A stretch of DNA of 64,000 nucleotides, from positions 2,118,001 through 2,182,000 of the forward strand of contig JANCRA010000010.1 in the NCBI GenBank assembly GCA_024362935.1. The letters run 5' to 3'. Shown here piece by piece: positions 22,604 through 35,130 of the stretch. The DNA comes from Setophaga petechia. Lineage: Eukaryota > Chordata > Aves > Passeriformes > Parulidae. Made by a program: the position numbers and the translations under genes. Numbering within the stretch: the first letter of the stretch is position 1; every line of letters begins with the position of its first letter. The notes beneath the pieces were generated by a model. The model did no database searches. It was given only the letters and a program-made list of their open reading frames with translations, and was not told where the DNA came from.

Positions 22604-24309
22604 GGCAGAGGGAAGGAAAGTGCCCAGAGCTGCAGTAGCAGAGGTGCCAGCAGAGCCAGGGAAGTTTCTGCAGAGTCACCCCCAGTGAGCCCAGGGAGAG
22701 CTCCTGAACCCCTCCCCTGTCGCCCAGAGATGAATGAGGGGCTGAGCCTGGCCAGAGCAGGCTGGGAGAGCTGCTCTGAAGGAATACTGGGGACTCCAGC
22801 CAGACCCATTCCCTGCCTAGACAAGATACAAAGAGGAGGAATACCCCAAACCAGCCTGTTTTCTGTGTACAGTACAAATGAATGCTGGTAATAGTGACTG
22901 CACAAAACTTGTATTTTCATTATTTATTATTTGGAGGACAAGTAACAAATGTCTGCACCTCAGGCAAGCCAAGTCCTGCATCAGTTTCCAGGGCTGCCTG
23001 AACCTTTTTCCCATTCAAAACACCTCAGTAGTGCTGTTCCTTTTCACTTCTACTGAAGGAAATGAACTGTAGTTTGTTCTTTACTTGAGGAAGTAAAAAA
23101 ATCACTGTCAGATTCAAAGTGCTGTGAAGAGCTGAAACACTGAAAAGCACAAGGCAACCCGAGGTCTTTTTGTAAAATGACACCCATCCATTACAATGCC
23201 CGCTGGGCATTCACTGGCTCCAGCAGGAAAAAAGGGAGATGCAAGCAACAGGACTGTTTTCAATTTCAACATTGCTTTGTCTCTTGTTAGCCATGGAAAG
23301 GAATAAACCACAGCAAGCCGACAGTTCCTTGAAACTCAGCATCATGTGGGACAGTAAATAAAGAAATCAGACAAATTATTTCCTTTTATGAAAACAGCTA
23401 ACCAAGAGATTTGTCAAGCCACCACCATGGTCACAAAGCTCTTGTTTCCTTTTGGCCCTGCATAAAGTGCAAACATCCTGTGCAGCTCCAATATTTATTT
23501 GTGTCATGAAGCAAAACTTAAATATTCCTTTTATTTTAACTCCTTTTCAGAGCTCAGTCCAAACAAGGTTAGAACTGTTCCTAAAAACAAAACTGAAGGA
23601 GAAATATCAAAGGATCCTAAAAAAAAAAATCCTTAAAACTACCAGTCTATAAGAAAAAAATAGAATTGTTACCTGAAACATTTACTTCACAGGTTTGTAT
23701 CAACGAGTCCTCATAAAACCTTTCAAGTGAATTGGCTATTGGGTATTAGTCAAAACAGACATACAATACAATTAATTTGTGGAATATTTGAAGTTAAGGA
23801 GCTTTCTATAAGTTGTTTCCTGGGCTGCTTCCATCATAAGCCCAGTAAGTTTCATGCTGGAAATATGTCTGAACTGCAGGGTGTTCTTACATTAAAAAAA
23901 GGGGAAAGTCCAAACTACAAATGAAAACATCAACAGATGACCTGATACAATACAAGCACAGGACAGTCACATCTTTGGACATGCCAGGGGAAATAAAAGA
24001 CTAAAAAAATTATCACTACTTCTGCTCAAAACAAAATACATTTGACTTTACGTGAGGGCAATATTTCCAATTTTATTCTCTGCAGCTCTGCCTCTATAAC
24101 AAAGCTAAGGTCACAAAATTCTGTATGCAGATAAAAGCTGTGCTGTCATCACAAATAGATGCTGGGCATGGGGTCTGAAAGGGCCCCAACTCAGCAACTC
24201 AGGATTTTCTGTTGTCACCAACATCCCATAAAGTCACAATCCCCTCGTCCTGATAGCAAAACTGGATTTTTGCAAAGAGAAAATACAGAAATGGGGGAAA
24301 AAATTGATG
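22604..24309. other. Unique DNA, no gene recognised
   Basis: GC-richer sequence to about 22820 carries many short overlapping frames. From about 22900 it is AT-rich. No transposon termini, RNA genes or convincing exon boundaries were seen. Confidence 0.55.
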
Positions 24310-24952
24310 TGTTCAGGTTTAGAGCAAATTTGGAGAAGAATCCCCCAAAAGAGCTCCAGTGGGAAAAGCAGATCCAATCGGCCCTTCCCCACAACCGGTC
24401 CGCGAGAAAACAATACCTCCTTGGAGAAAGGTGGAAAAAACCTGTTTATTAAACAATAAGACCTAAACAAAATCAAACAATGTCACCCCTTGCCACTCTA
24501 AAAGAGATGACAAACTGAGAAAACCCCATCCCCGGGTTGCGACTCACTCAGTCTCTTATCAGTCTCTCTGGTGCTGGAATTGTCGCAGGCCAGGCTTGGC
24601 CCGGTGGGCCAGCAATGTGAGCTGCCGGTGCTCCCCTGGGTGTTCAGTCCAGAGCAGGTTTCAAGAGGTGCAAAGAAAAGGCAAAAAAACACAGTCCAGG
24701 AAACTTCTTTGCCTCAGCTAGCTAACACTAACTAAAAGGCAAAAGAAGAGCTCTGTCTGCCGTCTGTCTGCAGACAACAACAGTCCAGGAGGAGGAAAGT
24801 GGGGGAGTGCCATGTCTGGAGAAAAAAAAACCTGTGCATTTTCTCTCCCCCTTCACTCTCTGCAATAAGTCTTAAAAGTGCAAAACTTACTAGTCAGCAC
24901 GAACAGAACAAGACGATTGGGGATAAAAGCATCATACAGCCAACCCAGGACA
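24310..24952 (-). mobile_element. Solo LTR of an endogenous retrovirus
   Basis: On the minus strand it begins TGTCCTGGGTTGGCTGTATG and ends CTAAACCTGAACA, which gives TG...CA termini. The AATAAA signal lies at 24445-24450 and is preceded by a long transcribed-looking leader. Flanking bases TGATG (24305-24309) and CGATG (24953-24957) agree at 4 of 5, consistent with a slightly decayed target-site duplication, so both edges are fairly secure. I recognise it by eye as an LTR family abundant in songbirds. No gag, pol or env remnants flank it, so it is a solo LTR left by recombination. Small open frames inside it are not genes. Confidence 0.88.
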
Positions 24953-25750
24953 CGATGCCATTTAAGAGTAAACACCTTTGAGATGGTGTTAGTGATGCCC
25001 ATCAGGGTAGAGTACACATGCAAAAAAGAAAGAAATTGAATTCAGAGGAAATACATGGGCCTACACCCCTTTGTGCATGTATTTTCATGCTGGGTTTGTA
25101 CAATTGTTGTGATGGAATGAAGTGAACTTGAGGATCAAAACACTACCATATTTATAAAAAAAATAACAATAATAAACTGCAAGTCGTATTGCTGCAGTCA
25201 TTTCTAAGGTATCACTTTTTCATCATAAGATTTCAGCAGCTGTGATTCATAAACCATAAACAGTATCAAGAAATTCTCAATGACACTTGATTTATGATGC
25301 AATTGTATCTCTCTGTATAAAAACATTCTTCCTTTACATATAACCTCAGTATGTTGGACACAGCAAACACCAGCCTTATGTGAAAGGAAATCAGTGATGC
25401 AACTAAAACACCTGGCCACAAACTCCAGCTGAACTGGCAGGACCTCTTCAGTGCCCTAATTAATTATTTAATATGGAATTTGAATGATACTGAACCACCT
25501 GCATCACCTTGAGGACGAAGGCTCTGATGTAAACACCTCACACTTTTTTTGTGATACTGAGACACAATATTCCAGGTTTGCACTATGTGTCTGCTCGTAT
25601 TACATTCCACAACTATTTTCTTAATGGAATATTTTTAAACTGAAGCACACGTATTGGCTGTTGACACTATTCCACATTTCCCCAAGAAAGTAAAAAACAG
25701 AGCAAAAGCAGTTTTAACAACCTGCATCAAAGTGAGAGGAATGGCAGATT
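24953..25750. other. Unique AT-rich DNA between LTRs
   Basis: About 800 bases without recognisable genes or retroviral internal sequence, so the LTRs on either side are separate insertions rather than the two ends of one provirus. The LTRs also differ in sequence. Confidence 0.6.
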
Positions 25751-26299
25751 TGTCTTTACAAACAAGCTGTGGGTCTGCTGGTAGATAAAACCAGCACGGG
25801 GAGATAAAAGAAACAATGGGAAGGATTGCACTGATTGATGAATGGAAAAAGATATTTGCCTTTACAAATAAACTTTAGGTTTGCTGATAAATGAATTCAG
25901 ACACTGAAAGATGAAAGAAACAATGGGGGAGAAAAACCCCTAAATTCCGTAAGAATTAAAAATGAAAAGGGAAGGTTATACATTAGAAAGAAATCTTTGG
26001 TATCAGGTGTTCTGGGAAGTCTGAACCTCTCAAGTACCTCAGCCATTGCGGAAAGAGAGAAGGGAAATGCGGCCGGGAAATTGGGATAATAAGGAGGCTG
26101 CATCCTCCAAAAATGTGAGAGACCCCAGGGGAATGCCCCATGACCTCTACCTTTATTCAAAAAAAATCAAAGACTCCTCTGTCTCCTTTTTGGACAGAAA
26201 CCTCTGGTGGTTTTGGAATAATTTTCCTTGAAAAAGTTCCTTGGATAACTTCAGATAATTGTTCCCTGTCATCACAGCTGTCGGTTTGGGGCATCTACA
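25751..26299 (-). mobile_element. Solo LTR with internally duplicated 3' end
   Basis: On the minus strand it starts TGTAGATGCCCCAAACCGAC (26299), carries an AATAAA signal at 26152-26157 and ends in a U5-like segment. That terminal segment occurs twice. One copy ends GTTTATTTGTAAAGGCA at 25857 and a diverged copy ends CTTGTTTGTAAAGACA at 25751. Both contain CCCATTGTTTCTTTxATCT. Either the LTR has an internal duplication and spans the whole interval, or an LTR at 25857-26299 adjoins a fragment of a relative. It abuts the next LTR with a single base between them (26300). I recognise it as a passerine LTR by eye, without a search. Confidence 0.8.
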
Positions 26300-26300
26300 G

Positions 26301-27013
26301 TGTCTTGGTTTGAAAAGACAGGTGTCTGCTAAGGAAGGCAGGAGCTTCTCTTAAAATGAAAAATGCAAACCCCCTCCCTCCGAATTATTAAAATTTTGAA
26401 ATTAAAGGGCACTCAGGCAAAGACACGGGAGCAGGAATAACAGATCTTTGTTAGGGAAGATAATAATATTTAAAAAAATAAACAATGCAGTAATACAAAA
26501 CGCTGACAGAGGCAGAACTGACACCCTGTGGGCCAGGGTGGTGGCAGCAGTCCCATTAAGTGGTGGCTGCAGCCCTTATGCAGTGACAGGTGTGGTTCTG
26601 TTGGAGCAGTGACCCTGTAGAAGGGTGTAGACTTCCTCTGAAGATCCAGTGGTGGTGTAGATGGGCCTGGTCTTCCTCTGGAAATCCAGCGGAGAAGAAT
26701 CCAGTTCCTCTGGGCATCCAGCTTGGAAAAGGTTGCTTGTAGTCTTCCAAATCTCACATTATATCCAGGTAGTAATGCTTGGCTCCTCCCTCTGGCCAGA
26801 GCCTCTCACAAGGGGATGAGGTAATTTTATCAGTCATGCAGTGACACTCAATGGCTCATTAACGAAAGGTATCTCCCCAGAGGGAGGATGGGTTGTGGAA
26901 AGGATAAAGAAAACCGCCCCAGCTGGTTTTAACAGCAGGTAACTGCCCCACCTCTAACAGATGGCAATAGAATACACACCCCTGGCCACACCTTGCATTT
27001 GCAACCTAAGGCA
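26301..27013 (-). mobile_element. Solo LTR of an endogenous retrovirus (ERVL-like)
   Basis: Plus-strand ends are TGTCTTGGTTTGAAAAGACA at 26301 and TGCAACCTAAGGCA at 27013. Minus-strand orientation is inferred from a TATA-like GGATATAATG (near 26757-26766), with the transcribed part toward 26301. No canonical AATAAA lies in the expected place, and a weak CTAACAAAGA may stand in for AGTAAA. I recognise the sequence as a common songbird LTR family, probably ERVL class. Five-base flanks TACAG (26296-26300) and TATGG (27014-27018) agree at only 3 of 5, so the target duplication is decayed or disrupted. It lies directly beside another LTR. Confidence 0.86.
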
Positions 27014-30000
27014 TATGGGCTTCACTTCACTGTAATATGAACAAGCACTAAATGTAATGTGCATTTCACAAGAAAATGGTAATGTGGGAGTACAAAACTT
27101 GTTTTAAAAAGGCCTTTATGTGTTGAATAATTTGCTGTATTTGAAGCATGCTCACAGTACAGAATATCATATCAAATTTGAAATTATATTATTTTGTGTA
27201 CTTAAATGGTGGCCTAGAACACCTGCAAATAACTGCTTGTGAAAACCCCCAGATTCCAACAGGTTACACTTTATTTGCAATAAAAGAATCTCAGTTCTGT
27301 TTTATGCAATTTGTTTTATGGAATTTGTTACATAATATAGCAGATTCCTGTGTTTTATAGTAACTGTAAGAAAACTGCAAGAAGTGGGGAAAGACTTGGC
27401 AAATTGTGACACAGAGTAGTAAACCACTGTTCCTACCTCCTATAATAGGAAAAAATTGGGAACATCCAATGATATTAGTGAGAAGCAGGTTTAAGACAAA
27501 CAGAAAGCAGCAGGTCTTTCTGTATCAAGCTGCAGAATAGCTGTCCCTGTGCTGCTGAGTGCCAGAAGCTTGCCTGGATTCCAAAGCGACTGTCTTGGAG
27601 CAGAATACTCATCAAGGGCTATCAAGCAACAAGAAACCACCTCTGGCTCAGGAGGTCTTCAAACTTTTCAGGAGGAGCAAAATTCCACAGCTGACAAGTT
27701 CCTGTGCCATCCTTAAGGGTCTACTATTGAGCACTTCAGAAACAGCCCCCGGGGCTGGATGTGGGACCCTACAAGGGATGGGCTGGGGAACCTCCGCTCC
27801 AGAACAGCTTCCCTTGCTTCTGATGGGGGAGGGAGCCTGGAGGACCTGGGGAGTCATTGTCAGTTCCCTTGCCTAGAGAATTAACAGCTCCCCCAATTTC
27901 CTCCCGGAGTATTCACATCCAAGGCAAAAGCCAGGAAATTAAGGGTAAGCTGTGGCAGTGATGTGGAAGAGTACATGGATAAAATTGGTGATAATGCATT
28001 TTAAAGTTTAGAAAAATATTTATAAAACCCTCAAGCGATAGCTGGAATAAGCTTTTAGCAGAAACAGTGAACAAAACCCTATTTTGAATATTGGGGTTGA
28101 TCATAAAAAGGTCACGTGCACAGTTCCCTGTAAAAGCAGCAGATTGTACACAACAAGGTAAAATAGCCTTTGAAGGCTTCCACTGCTAATTTGGCTTATT
28201 TGTCTGGAGCTAATCCGTCATCTCCCTTGATTTAGAAGGAGCACAAATATTACCTTGTGCTCTGTGGTAGGGCACAGGCCAAGGGCCAAGGAGAAGTAAT
28301 TGCTGTGGCACAGAAATTAGGGCAGGGACACTGTGGCTTTCCATTTGAACAAACTTGTAAAATACTTAGAGAAGGTACATCCCTGACACGTTTTCTGCTC
28401 TTTTGCATCCCTCATGCATTTGTAACACAAATAAAGCTGCACAAGTATGGTTCTACCTTGCAAACAAGCAACTGTATAGATTAGAGCATTAGTTACAAAT
28501 AAGCATATCTTTCTTTGGTCTTAAAACTCAAATTCTTTCCAGGGGAAGGCTGCAATTAGCATGACATGGGGGCTTTTAGCAGATGTGAAACCGGATAGAT
28601 TGAGCTCTCCTATGAATAGCCTGAAACGAGGCCTGCCTTGCATGGTTTGTAGTAATGGAGAGGAAATTGAGCATTAAATACAAATCAACAATCGTTCATT
28701 TGGCTGCGGTGGGGTGGCAGAGCCAGTGAAGTCACTCTTTTCAGCACCTTGCATCCTGCTGGACTTTATTTACAGCACCGGGGCTCCATCCTTGGGAACG
28801 GCCACCTACAGGGAACTCAAACAAAGAATGATGAAGGGAGAAAGCGATTTAGGGGCCGATTTTATACACAACCATCAGAGAAATGATGTTTTCTTTGCTT
28901 GCAATTCATGGTCAGTCTTTAGATATATTCAGTAAGCTATCATTCAGCCAGCCTGGAATGAGGTCAGCGTGGCCAGCACCGCCAGCCAGGGTAACAGCAG
29001 ATATTATTAGCTGGATACTTACTTGTACAATAAGGGAAGGCAGAAGATTTATTAGTCTTCTAATCCACAGACTGACCTGACTCTCCATTTAAAAGTTGAA
29101 TAGGAAGTTGAAAATCCCCCCTAATGTTTCTGAGAGGTGTGAGGAGATGAGGAAAGCACCTGCAATGCATCACTCTGTTTAGATTGCAGCTTGAAACGCT
29201 GGATTTGTTGGCTGCAGTGGTCTCTCAGTAGAGGGAACAGACAGCAACAATCAAGGAGTTCACTGCTCATTATGTGTGAAGAGAAAAATGGAATGCTATC
29301 CCCTGGAACACCAGGATGCTCTTGAGGTCAGCCACTCTAAAAAACTGCTGTAAAAAAGAATATTGGATTTAAGCTCTGAACAGTTCAAGTTCACGCTAAC
29401 ATTTGGCCACAATTCTTTGTACAATTTAAGAAAAGCTATTATAGGGATATTTAGCTGGCATCTGCAATATACAAAGAGCAGCTCTAAGGTCCATGCCTTA
29501 ACTGTAGGCACTGTAATTACTCTTCACAGCATTTTTGGGGGAGAAGAATGCCAAAACAGGGTTAGGTTCTCGACTAATTTCATTCCCTTGGTCAAAAGTT
29601 GCACCATTACCAAGGCCATCATGACAATTCTATCAATATTCGAGGCACCATCATTTTGATTCTCAAGCTGTCCCAGGAATTTGTAGAAGTAGTGGGATAA
29701 CACCCTTTCCCTACAGACAGAGTCCCCTCCGCACCCCAGCCCTCCAAGGCTTGTCACCCCCCTGTCCCCCTGCCAGGGAGTCTGCTGCTGCCACTGTCAC
29801 AAGCTCCTGTGGAGGAGACACAGCAGAAGGGACTTCAAACTAAACCATGGCCTAAAATTTGTCCTGGAAAGAGGATGAGCCAACTCATCTCCTACTCAGC
29901 TGAATAACATTGAGAGGAAGGGAGGTCATGCTTTTCCTGACATGATTTCCAGGGAGCTCCAGGCTAACAAAGGTCCTAAACCCAAACTAGGGCACTGTAC

Positions 30001-32346
30001 ATGGTGTTTTAGGAAAGTGAGGTTCCTGAACCACTGAATGAAACATTTATTCATTATGACTCAGAAAGAATGCAGATCTATATTCAGCTACAGCACTGAA
30101 AAAAATCTGCATCGATCGCTGCACTTTAGAAAGACCCTTATATATTGTTTCAACACTATGAACAACTGAAATTTAGCCTTAACCCTTATTTTTAAATCAC
30201 TAAAAGAGATGTTCTTTACTGAAGGAGGAAACTGAATAAGTCATCAAGAAACATTAATAGCTTTCAACTTAGAAATTCCCTGAGCTGTCAGAAATACAGC
30301 AAGTCTGCAAAGACGTTCCCCAGCATCAAACGCAGGGGCAATGATCCTGCTCTGCCAAAATATTGCTTGGGAGCCAAGAATCACTTGTACTTCTCCATTC
30401 TTGGGGCTGTTGAGTTCTGATGATAATTGAATAAATGACAGCTGGACAGTGCTGAGACCCCTGGGCAACCTGTGCCACGGACCCTTCTGCCAGCACAGAG
30501 TGGGGCTGGGAGGGGAGGCGAGACAGCTGGGGGTGTGAAATGTGCTCAGGAGGATCCACATCAGCTGCATGTCAGCAAAAGGTTCCATTGCAGGGGACAA
30601 AAGCCAAATGCTTCAGTCTTCTTGCAGCTCTAACATCCCCGGAGGAACACACAGCTTGGAGGATTTTTACAGTGTTGAGGATTTCTAAAGCATGGAGGAT
30701 TTCTACCAAGACAAAACACAACCATGGGCTGACTTTTCCCCAGAAACTCACGTGTGTTCCTGACACGGATGCAAACACTGACAGCATCAAATGCAGGCTG
30801 AAATGAGCACTGATCAAAGATTGCCAAAGCAACACTCAGCTCTCCCGCCCTCCTGTTCTGAGTGACAGCCTTGCTGATTTTGGGAACTGAACATCTCAGA
30901 AAAACTGTGTGAGGAGGAGCTCTCATACCTTTAGACTTGGTAATAACAGCAAGTGCTGTATAAGTTGAATCAAAATTATAATTTTATGAGGGCTATTGGG
31001 TGTTCAGAATGATAATGCTTAACAGGGTCTGTAATCTGAAAGGCTTCACACAGTGGAAATCATCAGAGTAAATAAAATCAGATGATTTCAGGAAAAAATG
31101 GAAGTCAATTTTTCAAATGTCTTGCTGTCAGGTGCTGACATTTTTTTCTTGCAGTCCTGTTGTGTTTCTGCTAACAGAGCATTGAGGAACCCCAGTTTTA
31201 GATCAGGCAACTCATACACACAGAGGCCCAGATGTGTCCATCAGTATTGGTGCTGCTGGTGCTGCTGTTGCCTCACCAACACCTCCTGTCAAAGCAGACC
31301 TGATGGCTTCTTCATGGCTTTTGTGTCTAGCACACAAATCCTACTGGGGAAAAACATTTTTGATTCTCCTTTTCTAGACAGATTTAGGAAAAAAATTAAA
31401 AATACTTTGGAATGTGAGCAATAACTATCGTTACCCTCAGCACTGACACCTTGTGTAATTTGAAAAATGATGTGACTTTTGGGTAAACATGAACATGCCA
31501 TAAAGAAGGTGTTCTCACATTAATTAAAAAAAATCAAGTCTACGGGCTGGGTAATGAGCCAGAAAAAGGCCTGATTTTTAAAGCATGCATTACAAGGCAT
31601 GAATTATGTCTGTAACTATTCAAAGGTATTTATTGCTTGTATTTTTTTAAGCCTGTAGAATCAGAGACCATCCTTAGAAAGCAGGAAAACATTGAATAGA
31701 TATACTTTATGCATTTTAAAATGCCATTCATAAACCAGCAAGTCAAATTGAACCACAAAAGAGCATTCCAAATGTCCCTTGTATACAAGTGAATGATCAT
31801 TGATGAGCATGAGCAGCTTTAGCAATCAGGAAAACTTTTCTGTGGACTTTCGTGAGCCACAGATCCCAGCAGAGCTGGATGGGAGTTCTGTTGAGTAAGG
31901 ATTCAGTGGAAATCTGAGGGCCTGTCCCTGATACAGGTGCACAGCACAGTTTGCAGGGGAGCCCTCAACGAGGCCTCAGAATTTGGTCCAACAGATGGAA
32001 ATAACGTCACTTAAAATTCCCTAGAAATACCATGAAATTGGATACCACACATTACCCTACTCAAAACTTTGAGAGCCCATTTGTTTAATTTGGATGAGGT
32101 TCGAAATAACTCAGAACTAAAGTTATCTATGGTGGGCACAACAGTGTGGAGAAATCCTGAAGCTGCTCTGTCATGCACCCTTCACCATAGCTGTTGAAAC
32201 AAGACCTGTAAATGCATCCCAGGGGTCTGTGCCAGACCTGCCAAGGCAAGTTTTCTTAGCAAATGTTACTCAAAGTGTGTGGAAAACCAATAAAAATGGA
32301 AATGACAATTTAAAAAAGAAAATGTATTAATTTAGACTCAAAATGA
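27014..32346. other. Unique DNA, no gene recognised
   Basis: More than 5 kb without transposon termini. Frames are at most 118 codons with no family resemblance. GC-richer patches lie at about 27560-27870 and 29700-29830. A 17-20-bp imperfect tandem (TGGAGGATTT) lies near 30657-30713. The segment 28150-29080 has enhancer-like texture and is listed separately. Confidence 0.5.
28150..29080. other. Possible conserved noncoding sequence
   Basis: Repeat-free AT-moderate sequence with dense short regulatory words, including GAACAAA near 28349, CAATTAG near 28553, GCAGATGTG near 28578 and CAACAATCG near 28686. No frame looks like coding sequence. The call rests on texture and inference only, because conservation cannot be seen here. 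Confidence 0.18.
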
Positions 32347-32440
32347 ACTAATTTTAGTATGAAGGGAGAAAACAAGGAAAAATATAATATAATATAATAT
32401 AATATTTTTCCTTGTTTTCTCCCTTCATACTAAAATTAGT
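32347..32440. repeat. Perfect inverted repeat, 39-bp arms, AATAT-repeat loop
   Basis: The left arm 32347-32385 (starting ACTAATTTTAGTATGAAGGG) is matched without any mismatch by the reverse-complement right arm 32402-32440. The 16-bp spacer 32386-32401 is an AATAT microsatellite. Complementarity stops abruptly at both outer edges. A transcript in either direction would fold into a long hairpin. The perfect arms show either recent origin by local inverted duplication or continuing arm-to-arm correction. It has no terminal features that would assign it to a known transposon family. Confidence 0.97.
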
Positions 32441-34453
32441 ATAATGAAATACAACCATTATTTATTGATAGTATACAACTATAGACAAATTTTAGCTCAA
32501 GTATAGGACAGAGTGATTACGGAAGCATAACCAGCATACTGACTTCAAGTCAGCAATCACAGATTATTTATACTTTTCACAGTCATCACTTGGTAGCACA
32601 ATTCTTAGCCCTTACTAGATGATAGAGCTCCTCAGCAACCTTCAGGTTTCATCTACCCCACCAGCATCAGTGGAGCCAAGGCAATTTACATCCTGTGAGC
32701 ATGTACATCTGGATGTATAATTTACATCTGGATCAAGATGAAGGCAGAGCTGAATGATCTTTCTCTGGCTATTGAGTGTATACAAGCTGTCCACCACAGC
32801 CTGAGTTGGTGCTAAGTGCTGGCACAGTCAGTCAATAGAAGGAAGCCTGTGGGAACACAGGATGGGGGAACAGGAGCAGCCCCACGTTCCAGGAACACCC
32901 AGGCAGGGCAGCCCTGGAGTCAGCTGCTGCTCCGGCCAGAGCAGATCAGGGTCACCTCCCTCTGACATCTCCAGAAACCCCCAGAGCACCTCACAGACAG
33001 CAGGAGCTCTTCAGCAAAGCTCTAAAGGCACTGGATCCCCTGGCTGATTTTCATTTTTTTTACACTGTGAATGTCCCAGTGCAGGCAAACTGGACTGTGC
33101 CAGCAGGAGCTTTTGGGAATACTCAAAGCATTCCCACATGCAGGGAGTTTGACTTTCCTTCTCAATCACAAGTCACCTCTCTCAAGTTCATGGTCACAAG
33201 AATGCCTGTACTAATGGTTTAATCATATTTTTGAAACAGTAACAGGTATGTCGCTGTCTTCACCTACACTTTGTTCACTTTTTTTTTCCTGTAGGCTACA
33301 CCACCTTACTGATTTCTCTATGCCATGAGGTGGTTGTCCATGAATTTCTAACCCATCAAGGAGCTCCATCTAAATGCAAATTTTAGGGACAAACCAATCG
33401 AGAAGGCATTAGGATTACAGACTATTTTTTAGACCCATCAGAACCACCAAAGGTGTTTGTATTTAGCACTGGCATGCACAGCTCAGAGCAGATCCTCTGC
33501 TCAGCTCTGGACGTGGTAGGTAGCACCTGCAGCATCTGTGTTCTGGGGCATCAGTGCACACCAGCAGGAGTTTTTCAGTATCCAAATCTCCTCATTTCCA
33601 AACCTCCTTGTTTCCAAATCTCTGAGCTGAGCAGCATGCAAACATGCAGCTTGGGAGGTGCAGCTACAAGCAGCTATAATACACTTACTTGGGGCCCACG
33701 AGTGTAGTTCTGAGTGATGGAGCTCACCAAAGGGACAACAGCAAGGAGTAGGTGCCTGTAGGTCTTTCCTGTACCCAGTTTGGGAGGGAACAGTCTGACA
33801 GCAGGCACTGCAGCCCTGCCAGTGCCCACCTCAGAGAGGGGTCGCCCTGCTCTGCCTTCACTCCCAAAGAGCTGCTCCAGAGCAGCCTGGCCTCTGCCCA
33901 AACCGTCTCAGCCAAGCGTTGGGGTGAGGAATGAATGGAAAAAGGTGACCAAGCCTAACAATGCATGGCCACCATAGTAAAGAAGAGCCAGCTTGCCCCA
34001 TTCTTTGAGCAGGAGGTTCAGCTAAAACACATCATCTGCAAATTTTCCATTTAATCAAATCCTGCTAAAGAATTCTACAATCTGGTAGTTTAAGCTGCAT
34101 GTTAGAAAAAGCCAGAGAAACATTTGCTTTGGCACTGACAGGTCCTCAGATTTTTCCAGTTGGAACAATGATAAATGACTTAACCCTGATAATTTTTCTG
34201 AAACCTGATTTTTTTTTGTTTGACATATATTTACAGTTTCTATAAACACTAACACCTATAAAACATGGTTTACTGTTTGATTGCTTGGCGGACAAGCAAG
34301 CCTTAAATACATAAATTATGAGCACCTAGTTAATGAGTGACATGACGGACATGAAGTTTTATTTACTATTGGCATGAGCCTTCATATAAAATTAGTGGCA
34401 TAAGAAAGCCAGGTTTTGTGAATGCACATAGTCATGCCTATTCATGGCCTGGC

Positions 34454-34495
34454 TCTTTTTTTTTTCTTCTTCTTCTTCTTTTTTTTTTCTTTTTA
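34454..34495. repeat. Pyrimidine microsatellite (TTC)n within T-runs
   Basis: T-runs surround five or so TTC units. It gives a lysine/glutamate run in one minus-strand frame, which is an artefact. Confidence 0.9.
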
Positions 34496-34799
34496 AAGAC
34501 TTGACATAAGACTGTGGCCTATGTGTAATTTCATTGCCTGGAGCAAGGTTAGGGGAAAGCCGCTCCATCTGGCAATTTCCCTTTGACTGGCACATAGTTA
34601 AACAATGATGCAGTTTGACAAATTTCAAACCCTGCTTATGAAAAAATAACATAAACACAATAGTCACTCTGAGTAGATTGTCCACCTGTGCAAGCGGGCA
34701 TGAAGTGTTAAGTAAAGGCTGCTGGTAATGAATAAAGATGCAGTGCATAGTTGGATTAGGTCGTTCCAAATGTAAATCACTGTCAGATAAAGCACTTGT

Positions 34800-35130
34800 G
34801 TTTACTTGTAGCATTAATATTTTGATCAGTATGTTTAAGAGAATTAGCTTCTTAATGCAGATGTTCTCATTTGGACCCTCACACCCTTAGCTTCAGCCAA
34901 CTCCTTTACCATCAGTTATGTCAACATGTCATAAATCTTCGCTGCTTTAACTTCTATTTTAAACAAAGCTTTGCTGTTAAATTTGGAGGCGTGTTTCCTT
35001 CGGGCTTTATTTTTGGCAAATTTCTTGTTATTTTGTTGAAAATCTGACACATTAATGTCCAATTAACCATCTTTGAGTGTTTTACTGACAAGGATCCCAG
35101 CAGCAATCAAATGCCTTTTTATTGTAAGGA
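34800..35130. other. Possible conserved noncoding sequence
   Basis: Repeat-free stretch with motif-like words: AACAAAGCTTTG near 34963, CCAATTAACC near 35059 and TTTTATTGTAAG near 35116. The texture resembles a developmental enhancer. This is inference only. Confidence 0.2.

Noticed and set aside
22166..22891. Plus-strand 241-codon frame rich in GCTGMPGLHRD repeats
   Set aside because: The repeat is a minisatellite artefact. The period is not a multiple of three, so several frames read the same peptide.
24310..27013. LTRs as the two ends of one provirus
   Set aside because: The three LTRs differ in sequence, and the 800 bp between 24953 and 25750 has no retroviral genes or primer-binding-site arrangement.
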